Below are positions 40,316-48,773 of a stretch of 64,000 nt of DNA, one piece after another (the stretch's first letter is position 1; every line of letters starts with the position of its first letter). Where the stretch lies: positions 310,001 through 374,000 of the forward strand of contig NZ_FNGF01000003.1 of the NCBI RefSeq assembly GCF_900102815.1, written 5' to 3'. The notes under the pieces are model-generated. The model ran no database searches and was not told the origin of the DNA. It saw only the letters and a list, made by a program, of their open reading frames with translations. Origin of the DNA: Glycomyces sambucus (GTDB taxonomy: Bacteria; Actinomycetota; Actinomycetes; Mycobacteriales; Micromonosporaceae). A program made the position numbers and the translations under genes.

Positions 40316-41416
40316 GTGACCGCACCTACCGCACCCCCGCCGCGCTCCGACGCGGCGGTCGGTACGCCGCCCCCCACTGCGCGTCCGTCCCTGCTCCGCC
40401 GCGTGTGGACCTCCTACGCCTTCCGGCGCATCTGCCAGTCCGTGTTCGTGGTCTGGCTCGTCGCCACCATCACGTTCCTGCTCATGCACCTGATGCCCGG
40501 CGACCCGATCGAGATCATGGCCGGGCGCCTCAACAGCTCCGGCATGAGTCACGACCAGGCCATGGCCACGGCGGCCAACATCATCTCCTACGACCCGAAC
40601 GCCAACGTGTGGGTCCAGTACCTCGAGTTCATGCGCGGCCTGGTCACCTTCGACCTCGGCAACTCGCTGACCAACCCCTCCAAGACCGTGTTCGAGCACG
40701 TCATGGAGTACCTGCCGTGGACGCTGTTCGCCGTCGGCGCCGGCGTCGTCCTCGCGGTCGTCATCGGCCTGTCGGTCGGCATGGCCATGGCCTACCGCCG
40801 CGGCTCCTGGTTCGACCACGTCATGACCTCCATCGGGTCCTTCCTCACCGGGGTCCCGAACTACATCCTCATCGCCGCCGTCATCGTCGTCGGCTACACG
40901 ATGCTCGGGGTCCTGCCGTTCCTCGACATGCGCGGGCGGATCACCGCCGGCGTCGAACCCGGATTCAACTTCGTGTTCTTCGGCGACGCGGTCTTCCACG
41001 CGATCCTGCCGATCATCGCCTTCGCGTTCACCGCCACCGGCTCCTTCATGCTCAACATGAAGGCCGCCACCACCGAGGTCCTCACCGAGGACTACGTGAC
41101 GGTGGCGCAGGCCCGCGGTCTCAAGGCCGGGCGCATCAGCCGCAGCTACGTGGGCCGCAACGCGATGCTGCCGATCATCCCCCAGATCGCGCTCCAGCTC
41201 GGCACCCTCGTCGGCGGCTCCATCGTCATCGAGCAGATCCTCCAGTACCCCGGCGCCGGCCAGATGCTCATGGCGGCCATCTCCAACCGCGACTACCCCG
41301 TCGTCCAGGCCGCCGTCATCATCCTCGCCACCTCCGTGGTCATCGCGAGCCTCATCGTGGACCTCTTCCTCGTCCGCGTCGACCCCCGCATCAAGTCCGA
41401 AGGGCAGGACGCCTGA
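40316..41416 (+). CDS. Family-5 ABC importer permease (DppB/OppB-like)
   Basis: 366 residues from a GTG with AAGGAG nine bases upstream. A 30-residue Pro-rich start is followed by six helices. The first loop MHLMPGDPIEIMAGR is typical of DppB-like subunits, and the EAA loop (TEDYVTVAQARGLKAGRI, then RNAMLPIIPQIALQLG) is where the ATPase docks. Imports short peptides or, in several actinobacteria and Thermotoga, oligosaccharides. First of a six-gene operon with one-to-few-base overlaps. Confidence 0.93.
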   Translation: MTAPTAPPPRSDAAVGTPPPTARPSLLRRVWTSYAFRRICQSVFVVWLVATITFLLMHLMPGDPIEIMAGRLNSSGMSHDQAMATAANIISYDPNANVWVQYLEFMRGLVTFDLGNSLTNPSKTVFEHVMEYLPWTLFAVGAGVVLAVVIGLSVGMAMAYRRGSWFDHVMTSIGSFLTGVPNYILIAAVIVVGYTMLGVLPFLDMRGRITAGVEPGFNFVFFGDAVFHAILPIIAFAFTATGSFMLNMKAATTEVLTEDYVTVAQARGLKAGRISRSYVGRNAMLPIIPQIALQLGTLVGGSIVIEQILQYPGAGQMLMAAISNRDYPVVQAAVIILATSVVIASLIVDLFLVRVDPRIKSEGQDA

Positions 41417-42318
41417 TGACCACCGTGGACGCCGCGATCATCGCCAAGCCGCGCAAGCACTTCGCCGAGTCGTTCTTCGGCCGCCTGTGGATCGGCCTCA
41501 CCCGCTCCCCCGCCGGGTTCGCCGGGACGGTCCTCGTCCTCGCGATCGTGCTGTTCTCCTTCGTCGGCCCCCTCCTGGTGAACCAGGACAACCCGACCGA
41601 CACCACCCAGATCTGGACCTCGCCCTCCGCCGAGCACTGGCTCGGCACCCAGTACGAGGGCAAGGACACCTTCACGATCCTGGTGAACTCCGGCGCCCAG
41701 CCCATCTGGGTCGGCACCCTCGCCGCCCTCATGGCCGTGTTCGTCGCCGTGACCTTCGGCTCCATCGCCGGGTACTTCCGCGGCCGCATCGACGCGGTGC
41801 TGCTCCAGCTCACCGACGTCACCGTCACGATCCCGCAGTTCCTGCTCATGCTCGCGGTCGTCGCCTTCTTCGAGGACATCCCGCCGTGGGGCATCTCGAT
41901 CGTGGTCGGCTCCACCATGTGGGCCTTCCTGTTCCGCTCCATCCGGGCGCAGGTCATGTCCCTCAAGGAGCGCGAGTTCGTCGAGGCCGCGCGGCTCCAG
42001 AACCTGGGCGCCTCCCGCATCGTCTTCCGCGAGATCCTGCCGAACATGGCCGGGTTCATCTTCGTGAACTTCGTGATCTCGGTGAACCAGGCCATCTACG
42101 CGATCGTCGGCCTCTACGTCCTCGGCCTCATGCCCTCGGGCACCCCGAACTGGGGCCTGATGATCCACCAGTCCTGGGGCCAGAACTTCTACCTCAACCC
42201 GGTCGCCCTGCCGTTCGTCGTCGCGCCGCTGCTCATGATCGTGCTCTTCACGATCGGGCTCGTGACGATGGGCCGCGGCCTCGACCAGGCCCTCAACCCG
42301 CGCCTCCGGGAAAGGTGA
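41416..42318 (+). CDS. Family-5 ABC importer permease (DppC/OppC-like)
   Basis: 300 residues; the ATG shares one base with the preceding stop (TGATG). It has the usual N-terminal helix, a soluble loop with the HWLGTQYEGKD segment (LGTDxxGRD-like), and five more helices. The EAA motif reads REFVEAARLQNLGASRIVFREILPN. It forms the heterodimeric channel with the 40316 product. Confidence 0.94.
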   Translation: MTTVDAAIIAKPRKHFAESFFGRLWIGLTRSPAGFAGTVLVLAIVLFSFVGPLLVNQDNPTDTTQIWTSPSAEHWLGTQYEGKDTFTILVNSGAQPIWVGTLAALMAVFVAVTFGSIAGYFRGRIDAVLLQLTDVTVTIPQFLLMLAVVAFFEDIPPWGISIVVGSTMWAFLFRSIRAQVMSLKEREFVEAARLQNLGASRIVFREILPNMAGFIFVNFVISVNQAIYAIVGLYVLGLMPSGTPNWGLMIHQSWGQNFYLNPVALPFVVAPLLMIVLFTIGLVTMGRGLDQALNPRLRER

Positions 42319-42322
42319 GACC

Positions 42323-43396
42323 ATGACCGACCCGATTCTCAGCGTCCGCGACCTCGCGATCGCGTACCGGACCGGCCGCAAGGAGTCCGTGACCGCCGTC
42401 AGCGGCGTCGACCTCGACCTCTACGAGGGCCAGTCGCTCGCCCTCGTCGGCGAGTCCGGCTGCGGCAAGACCACGCTCGGCCTGGGCCTGCTGCGGCTCC
42501 TGCCCGGCCTCGGCGAGATCACCTCCGGCTCCCTCACCTACCGGCTCAAGGACGGCAGGCGCGCCGACCTCCTCAAGATGAAGAAGGAGCAGCTGCGGCG
42601 CTTCCGCTGGAACGAGGCCGCCATGGTCTTCCAGGGCGCCATGAACGCCTTCAACCCGGTCATCAAGATCGGCGACCACTTCGCCGACACCCTCCGCGAC
42701 CACTCGGACGGGAAGAAGTGGACGAAGGCCGCCGTCGAGGCGCGCGCCGGGGAGCTCCTGGAGACCGTCCGGCTCGACCCCGACCGGGTCCTCCAGTCCT
42801 ACCCGCACGAGCTGTCGGGCGGCATGAAGCAGCGCGCGCTCATCGCCCTCGCCATCGCCCTGGACCCGCAGGTCCTCGTCCTCGACGAGCCGACCACCGC
42901 GCTCGACCTGCTCACGCAGCGCTCGATCGTGCAGCAGCTCCACGAGCTGCGCAAGAAGTTCGGGTTCACGATGGTGTTCATCACCCACGACCTCGGCCTC
43001 GCCGCCGAGCTCGCCGACCGGGTCGCGACCATGTACGCCGGCCGGATCATCGAGACCGGCTCCTCGCGCGACATCTTCTACGGGCCCAAGCACCCGTACA
43101 CCGCGGGGCTCATCAACGCGGTCATGCCCGTCAAGGGCGCGCGGCCCGCGCTGGAGTCGATCCCCGGCTACCCGCCGAGCCTCAAGGCGATGCCCGAAGG
43201 CTGCGCCTTCAACCCGCGCTGCGCCTTCGCCACCGCCGAGTGCAAGCGCGACCGCGTCCCGCTCGAACTGCTCACCGACCGCTCGCTGGCCATGCACCAC
43301 GCGGTCGCGTGCCTCCACCACGACCAGGTCCGCCTCCAGCGTCCCGCACACGGACAGCTCGCAAGCGTCGCTGAAAGTGAGAACGCCAATGTCTGA
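42323..43396 (+). CDS. Family-5 ABC importer ATPase (DppD-like)
   Basis: 357 residues. Walker A GESGCGKTT, signature LSGGMKQR, Walker B VLVLDEP, and the family's C-terminal Cys-rich iron-sulfur-type segment (CAFNPRCAFATAEC with a later Cys). The Q-loop region reads FQGAMNAFNPV, a variant I associate with oligosaccharide-importing members of this family, so a sugar substrate is a fair alternative to peptides. Four bases separate it from the permease gene, and it overlaps the next by eight. Confidence 0.93.
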   Translation: MTDPILSVRDLAIAYRTGRKESVTAVSGVDLDLYEGQSLALVGESGCGKTTLGLGLLRLLPGLGEITSGSLTYRLKDGRRADLLKMKKEQLRRFRWNEAAMVFQGAMNAFNPVIKIGDHFADTLRDHSDGKKWTKAAVEARAGELLETVRLDPDRVLQSYPHELSGGMKQRALIALAIALDPQVLVLDEPTTALDLLTQRSIVQQLHELRKKFGFTMVFITHDLGLAAELADRVATMYAGRIIETGSSRDIFYGPKHPYTAGLINAVMPVKGARPALESIPGYPPSLKAMPEGCAFNPRCAFATAECKRDRVPLELLTDRSLAMHHAVACLHHDQVRLQRPAHGQLASVAESENANV

Positions 43397-44552
43397 GTCA
43401 GCCGGCAGCGCCGCGCCCCTGCTCAAGCTCCGCGGCCTGGAGCAGGTCTTCGACACCAAGAAGGGCCCGGTCGCCGCCGTCGGCGGCGTCGACTTGGAAG
43501 TGAAGCCCGGGAAGGTCCTGTGCCTGGTCGGCGAGTCCGGCTGCGGCAAGACCACCACGGCCCGCGCCGCCGCCGGGATCACCCGGCCCACCGGCGGCGC
43601 CGTCGAGTTCCGCGGCCGGCCGCTCACCGAGATGAGCGCCGCCGAGAAGACCGCCTACCGGCGCGCCGTCCAGTACATCCACCAGGACCCGTACGCGGCG
43701 CTCAACCCGACCCGCACCGTCGCCTCGACCCTCACCGCGGGCCTCAAGCGCCACGGGCTGGTCAAGACCCGCACCGAGGCCCGGGCCAAGGCCGCCGAGC
43801 TGCTCCAGCTCGTCAACCTCACCCCGCCCGAGTCCTACCTCGACTCCTACCCGCACCAGCTCTCCGGCGGCCAGCGCCAGCGCGTGAACGTCGCGCGCTC
43901 GCTCGCGATGAACCCGGAGCTGCTCATCTGCGACGAGTCGACCTCGATGCTCGACGTCTCGATCCGCGTGAGCCTGCTCAACACCCTGGGGCGGCTGCGC
44001 GACGAGCTCGACGTGGCGTTCCTGTTCATCACCCACGACCTCGCCGTCGCGAAGTACTTCGCGTGGGACGGGGAGATCGCGGTCATGTACCTCGGGAAGG
44101 TCGTCGAGCACGGCCCCACGCCCGAGGTCATCGGGAACCCCCAGCACCCGTACACGAAGGCGCTCATCGGCGCCGTGTGCGAGCCGGACCCGGACCTCGC
44201 CAGGGCCAACCAGTCCGCCGAGCAGCTCCGCTCGGCCGAGATCCCGTCCCTCACCGACCTCCCCGCCGGCTGCGCCTTCCACCCCCGGTGCCCCGCATTC
44301 GAACCCGGCCTGTGCGATGCGACCGAACCGGTCCTGGAACGCACGGGTGCGAACGGCAACGGCGCCGCCCGCGGCCGCCGCGTCTCGTGCCACGTCGTGG
44401 CGCGGGACCAGCGGCGCGAGCACGTCCGGGGCGCGGCCGACGGCCGCGACGACCGGACGCTCACCCTCGACGCCGTCCCCGGTTCGCGGCGTCCCGCCTC
44501 AGGGGCGGCCGAAGATCCAAAGAAGACACCGGGAGCGGCATGGTCGGCCTGA
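43389..44552 (+). CDS. Family-5 ABC importer ATPase (DppF-like)
   Basis: 387 residues from the ATG at 43389. Walker A GESGCGKTT, Q-loop YIHQDPYAALNP, signature LSGGQRQR, Walker B ELLICDES (ending DES rather than DEP), and the C-terminal CAFHPRCPAFEPGLC segment. The last 60 residues after the Cys block form an unusual Arg/Gly/Ala/Asp-rich tail. It pairs with the 42323 product as the ATPase heterodimer. Confidence 0.93.
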   Translation: MSESAGSAAPLLKLRGLEQVFDTKKGPVAAVGGVDLEVKPGKVLCLVGESGCGKTTTARAAAGITRPTGGAVEFRGRPLTEMSAAEKTAYRRAVQYIHQDPYAALNPTRTVASTLTAGLKRHGLVKTRTEARAKAAELLQLVNLTPPESYLDSYPHQLSGGQRQRVNVARSLAMNPELLICDESTSMLDVSIRVSLLNTLGRLRDELDVAFLFITHDLAVAKYFAWDGEIAVMYLGKVVEHGPTPEVIGNPQHPYTKALIGAVCEPDPDLARANQSAEQLRSAEIPSLTDLPAGCAFHPRCPAFEPGLCDATEPVLERTGANGNGAARGRRVSCHVVARDQRREHVRGAADGRDDRTLTLDAVPGSRRPASGAAEDPKKTPGAAWSA

Positions 44553-44728
44553 TCGCCCGCGCGGGGCTGGCGTTCGGGGTCCTGCTGACCCTGGCCGCCG
44601 GGCTCCTCCTGCTCCTCCTGCCCAGCGGAACCGCAGAGTCCTCCGTCAGCGCGCTGACCGTCGGACTCGGGGTGTTCCTCATCCTCATTACCTCTATCGC
44701 CCTCTACATCGAAAGGAAACGGCGATGA
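44540..44728 (+). CDS. Small two-helix membrane protein in the importer operon
   Basis: 62 residues: a first helix (about residues 9-28, Leu-rich), a short Ser/Thr turn, a second helix (about 38-57) and an ERKRR end. It starts with GGGAG five bases upstream, overlaps the ATPase gene by 13 bases, and its stop overlaps the next ATG (ATGA), so it is firmly embedded in the operon. No family is recognised. A role in assembling the importer or tethering the binding protein is possible but unsupported. Confidence 0.75.
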   Translation: MVGLIARAGLAFGVLLTLAAGLLLLLLPSGTAESSVSALTVGLGVFLILITSIALYIERKRR

Positions 44729-46506
44729 CCTCTCAGCGATTCGAGATCAGCCGACGCAACCTCATGCAGGCGGTCGGCCTCGGCGCCGGCGCCGTTGCGA
44801 CCACCTCCGTCCTCGGCGCGTGCCAGGCCGACAGCGGCGAAGGCGAAGGCGCCAGCGGCAAGTTCGTGTACGTGTACCCGTTCGACATCTCCGTCGAGCA
44901 CTACAACGCGGCCCTGAACACCGGTGTGCTGCTGACGGCCGCCCCCGTCGCCGAGCTCTTCATCCCGCGCAGCGCGATCCTGAACTGGGACACGCAGGAG
45001 TGGGTGCCGCAGCTCGCCGAGTCCGTCACGCTCGACGGCACGACCCTGACGATCAAGCTGCGTTCGGGCATCAAGTGGACCGACGGCACCGACGTCCTCG
45101 CCAAGGACGTGGCCGGCACCATCTACCTGCAGAAGCTCAACGCCGCGCAGGGCACCATCGGCTGGGACCAGCTCGTGTCGGCCACCGCCGACGACGACAC
45201 CACCGTCACGGTCACCTACACCGAGGCGTTCACCGGTGTCGAGCACGGCGCGCTCAAGGCGCAGGTCCTCCCCTACTCGCGCTACGGCGCGTGGATGGAC
45301 GAGGCCCAGGGCCTGGTCGAGGCCGGCGAGGTCCAGGGCGGGCCGGGCCAGGTGGCCCTGTCCGAGAAGATCGCGGCCGAGGACTTCCTCGACGAGGACT
45401 TCATCTCCTGCGGCGCCTACAAGTTCGAGCAGATCGGCGAGACCGTCATCACGATGTCGGTCCACGAGGACGGCCTGTTCGCCGACCAGGTGAAGTTCGA
45501 GACCGTCGAGGTCCAGAAGGGCGACAACGCCGCGTCGGTGCAGTTCCTGCTGTCCTCCGCCGTGGACTACTCGACCCAGGTGCTTGGCGCGACCGACCGC
45601 TCCACGATCGCGGGCGTCGAGGGCCTCAAGGAGATCTCGACCCCCGGTTACGACGGCGTCGGCCTCATGCTCAACGAGGGCCGGTTCCCCGAGTTCGCGG
45701 ACCCCAAGGTGCGCAAGGCGTTCATGTACGTCTTCGACACCGAGGTCATCGGCGAGATCGCGAAGGGCAACGGCGGCTACTACGTGCCGTCGACCTACAC
45801 CGGTCTTCCCGACCCGCACGCGGAGGGCCTGTTCGACGACGTCGAGCTGGAGTTCTACGCGACCGACCACGCGAAGGCGGAGTCGCTGCTGACCGAGGCC
45901 GGCTGGGCGAAGGAGTCCGACGGCTGGCACAAGCCGGACGGGGAGCTCGCCGAGTACAAGATCATCGGCGTCGAGGGCTGGACCGACTTCTCGCTCACCG
46001 GCGAGCAGGCGGCGTCGCAGCTGACCGAGTTCGGCCTGGCCGTGTCGTACGAGAACGTCCCCGCCGACAACCCGTGGGGCATCTGGGGCGCGGGCGACTT
46101 CGACATCGCGGTGCGCCAGTGGGCGAACCCGTTCGTGCCCTACGTCTACGGCTCCTGGCAGATGGCGTGGTTCACGGACAACTCGCAGACCGCCGACGCG
46201 CCGGGCATGGGCCTGGCCACCGCCGAGGTCGAGACCACCTCGCTCGGCACGGTGAACGTCGACGAGCTGTACCTGGCGTCGCAGAAGGGCACCGAGGAGG
46301 AGCAGGCCGAGGCGAACAAGACGCTCGGCATCGTCTTCAACGAGACCCTGCCGCGCCTGCCGTTGTTCCTCAACCAGCGCGTCTCGTACGCGATCGAGGG
46401 CGAGCGCGTGAAGGCGATCGAGGCGGGCGACTACGAGCTCAACGACATCTACTTCGACAACCCCATCATGGTCCGCATCCTCGAGGGCGGCATCGAGCCC
46501 GCGTAG
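44725..46506 (+). CDS. Family-5 extracytoplasmic solute-binding lipoprotein
   Basis: 593 residues. The signal has a twin-arginine start (SRRNLMQ) and a lipobox (VLGAC, Cys33), suggesting Tat export before lipid anchoring. The mature part is a full SBP_bac_5 fold: LAESVTLDGTTLTIKLRSGIKW, the hinge-region FADPKVRKAFMYVFD, and LPLFLNQRVSYAIEG near the end. It is last in the operon, unlike many Dpp loci where it comes first. Substrate unknown. Confidence 0.93.
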   Translation: MTSQRFEISRRNLMQAVGLGAGAVATTSVLGACQADSGEGEGASGKFVYVYPFDISVEHYNAALNTGVLLTAAPVAELFIPRSAILNWDTQEWVPQLAESVTLDGTTLTIKLRSGIKWTDGTDVLAKDVAGTIYLQKLNAAQGTIGWDQLVSATADDDTTVTVTYTEAFTGVEHGALKAQVLPYSRYGAWMDEAQGLVEAGEVQGGPGQVALSEKIAAEDFLDEDFISCGAYKFEQIGETVITMSVHEDGLFADQVKFETVEVQKGDNAASVQFLLSSAVDYSTQVLGATDRSTIAGVEGLKEISTPGYDGVGLMLNEGRFPEFADPKVRKAFMYVFDTEVIGEIAKGNGGYYVPSTYTGLPDPHAEGLFDDVELEFYATDHAKAESLLTEAGWAKESDGWHKPDGELAEYKIIGVEGWTDFSLTGEQAASQLTEFGLAVSYENVPADNPWGIWGAGDFDIAVRQWANPFVPYVYGSWQMAWFTDNSQTADAPGMGLATAEVETTSLGTVNVDELYLASQKGTEEEQAEANKTLGIVFNETLPRLPLFLNQRVSYAIEGERVKAIEAGDYELNDIYFDNPIMVRILEGGIEPA

Positions 46507-46563
46507 GGGACCGTGGCCCGCTCCCGGAGACGCTGCTCGCTCCGGGGGCAGGACTCGGCGGCG

Positions 46564-46581
46564 GGGCCCCCACAGGGGCCC
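46564..46581 (+). terminator. First hairpin after the importer operon
   Basis: GGGCCCC-CACA-GGGGCCC, perfect, 57 bases past the stop. Confidence 0.55.
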
Positions 46582-46630
46582 TGCCGCGGCCGCGCGACAC
46601 CGAGGCGGGTTGAGCGCGGCGAGAGAAGCG

Positions 46631-46660
46631 AAGGGCCCCGGCCGACAGGCCGGGGCCCTT
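46631..46660 (+). terminator. Second hairpin after the importer operon
   Basis: AAGGGCCCCGGCC pairs perfectly with GGCCGGGGCCCTT around GACA and is followed by a short C/T stretch. Confidence 0.75.
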
Positions 46661-46744
46661 CCGCATGTCCGGAAGCGGGCGTGCGGCTCAGAGATCTCGA
46701 CCGAAGCGGTAGCGACACGCGCGGGGCTCAGATTCGAGGCTCAG

Positions 46745-46792
46745 CACACGTAAGAGGGGCCCGGCGCTGTCGCGCCGGGCCCCTCACGTGTG
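46745..46792 (-). terminator. Terminator after pknB
   Basis: CACACGT...AGGGGCCCGGCGC pairs with GCGCCGGGCCCCT...ACGTGTG around TGTC, with a small internal bulge. It starts ten bases past the pknB stop. Confidence 0.8.
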
Positions 46793-46801
46793 TTCGTCGA
46801 C

Positions 46802-48703
46802 CTACGTGTCGTCGCAGGTCGGGTCGATCGGGTTGCAGGTCTCGCCGTCGGTGGTCGTCTCGTCGTCGCCGCCTCCGCCGCCGTCGTCGGGGGCGGGGAC
46901 GATGGTGATCTCGGTGCCGGGGGCGACCGCGGTGCCGCTGGTGAGGGCGCCGTCGGGGCCGGAGACGCTCTCGATGACCTCCAGGGTCGCGTCGCCGTCG
47001 ATCACGGCGGTGAGGCCGGCGGCGTTGAGCGTGTCCATGAGGGACTGCGGCGTGGTCGCGGCGTCCCAAGTGACCGTCACGCCCTTGGCGGTGATGGTGA
47101 CCGTGGTGCCGTCCTCCTCGGTGGAGCCGTCCTGGGGGTTCTGCTCGTAGACGACGCCGACCGTGTTGCCGCCGGAACCGTACTGGAGGTCGTAGGTGAA
47201 GCCCGCACCCTCCAGCGTGCTGATCGCCAGGTCGGTCTCCATGCCGACGACATTCGGGACCGTCGCCTCGCCGCCCGCGGAGACCGTGAGCGTCACGGTG
47301 GTCCCCGGCGCGACCATCGTGCCGCCCTCGGGGTTCTGCTCCAGGACCGTGCCGGGCTCCTCGGTGCTGGCGATCTCGTTCTTCTCGACGACCAGGTTGT
47401 CCTCTTCAAGGGTCGCCTGGGCGTCATCGAACTGCTCGCCGAGCACGTCGGTGACCTCGACGTCGTCGGGGGCGACCAGGACGGTGAGCTCCACCGTCGT
47501 GCCCTCCTCGACCTCTTCGCCGGGCTCGGGGTTCTGGGCCGTGACGTTGCCGATGTCGGGGTTGTCGCCGGTCTCGGCCTTCTGCTCGACCACCTCGACC
47601 TCGAAGCCGTCCGTGGTCAGCGTCTCCGTCGCGACCTCCTGGGTCTCGCCTATCACCCCCGGGACGGTCTTGAGGGCGGCCTCGTTCATGGCCGTCATGA
47701 TGCCCCAGGCGGCCGCTGAGACCGCCACGAGCGCCAGGACCACCCCGAGGGCGATGAGCCATGGGCGGCGCTTGCTGGAGGTCGTGGAGAGCTGGCGGAT
47801 GGGGGCGGTCGCGTCGGGGTCGATGATCGCGGTGCGGTCGGCGGCGCCCATGACCGCGGGGGCCATGACGTCCTGGCCGCGGGCGGCCCGGATGAGGTCC
47901 TCGCGCATCTCGGCGGCCGAGTGGTACCGGTTCTCGGGGTTCTTCGCGAGGGCCTTCATGACCACGGCGTCGACCGAGGGCGGGACGTTCGGGTTGAGCT
48001 CCGAGGGCGGCCGGGCCTCCTCGCGCACGTGCTGGTAGGCGACGGACACGGGGTTGTCGCCGGTGAACGGCGGGTGTCCGACGAGGAGTTCGTAGAGGAC
48101 GCAGCCGACGGCGTACACGTCGGAGCGGGCGTCGACGGTCTCGCCGCGGGCCTGCTCGGGCGAGAGGTACTGCGCGGTGCCGATGACGGCGCTGGTCTGG
48201 GTCATGGTCGCCTGGTTGGAGGCGAGGGCCCGGGCGATGCCGAAGTCCATGACCTTGACCTGGTTGGTGTCCGAGAGCATCACGTTGCCGGGCTTGACGT
48301 CCCGGTGGATGATGTGGTGCTTGTGGCTGAAGTCGAGGGCCGAGCACATGTCGGCGACGACCTCGCAGGCCGCGGTGTACTCGAAGCGGCCCTCCGCGAT
48401 CAGGACCTCTTTGAGGGTGCGGCCGTTGACGAACTCCATGACCATGTAGGGGATGCCCAGGTCCTCGCCGGTGTCGAACACGGCGACGATGTTGGGGTGG
48501 TTGAGGGAGGCGGAGTTCTGGGCCTCGCGCTGGAAGCGGATGAGGAACGACTCGTCACGAGACAGGTCGGCCCGCAGCAGCTTCACCGCCACGTCGCGGC
48601 CGAGACGCAGGTCGCGGCCGCGGTGGACTTCGGCCATCCCCCCGTAGCCGACGACCTCGCCGATCTCGTATCTGCCGCCGAGCAGGCGGGGCTCTGTCGT
48701 CAT
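46802..48703 (-). CDS. pknB: Ser/Thr protein kinase PknB with four PASTA domains
   Basis: 633 residues; the sensor kinase of cell-wall growth. Kinase domain 1-275: VGYGGMAEVHRG glycine loop, VAVKLL lysine, HRDVKPGN, MDFGIAR, activation-loop TQTSAVIGTAQYLSPEQARG. One helix follows near residue 315 (WLIALGVVLALVAVSAAAWG). Outside are four PASTA repeats of about 65 residues, the fourth divergent. The protein ends with a Gly/Asp/Thr linker and the tail CNPIDPTCDDT; this Cys-pair end is not usual for PknB and is echoed in PknA and PstP. It is the last gene of the block. Confidence 0.96.
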   Translation of the reverse strand: MTTEPRLLGGRYEIGEVVGYGGMAEVHRGRDLRLGRDVAVKLLRADLSRDESFLIRFQREAQNSASLNHPNIVAVFDTGEDLGIPYMVMEFVNGRTLKEVLIAEGRFEYTAACEVVADMCSALDFSHKHHIIHRDVKPGNVMLSDTNQVKVMDFGIARALASNQATMTQTSAVIGTAQYLSPEQARGETVDARSDVYAVGCVLYELLVGHPPFTGDNPVSVAYQHVREEARPPSELNPNVPPSVDAVVMKALAKNPENRYHSAAEMREDLIRAARGQDVMAPAVMGAADRTAIIDPDATAPIRQLSTTSSKRRPWLIALGVVLALVAVSAAAWGIMTAMNEAALKTVPGVIGETQEVATETLTTDGFEVEVVEQKAETGDNPDIGNVTAQNPEPGEEVEEGTTVELTVLVAPDDVEVTDVLGEQFDDAQATLEEDNLVVEKNEIASTEEPGTVLEQNPEGGTMVAPGTTVTLTVSAGGEATVPNVVGMETDLAISTLEGAGFTYDLQYGSGGNTVGVVYEQNPQDGSTEEDGTTVTITAKGVTVTWDAATTPQSLMDTLNAAGLTAVIDGDATLEVIESVSGPDGALTSGTAVAPGTEITIVPAPDDGGGGGDDETTTDGETCNPIDPTCDDT

Positions 48704-48773
48704 CGCGTTTTACGTCCTCGTGTTCCGTTCATCGCGGATTGATTCTAGTGGCAGGGCCAGGCCCGGAAGCCCG

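Noticed and set aside
38260-41418. A long plus-strand frame running through icd and the first permease into the second permease
   Set aside because: Only its last 300 residues (from 41416) are a real protein; the rest is out of frame with icd and the DppB-like gene.
40316-46506. Gene symbols dppBCDF for the importer
   Set aside because: Family membership is clear, but the substrate is not; oligosaccharide importers share this architecture.
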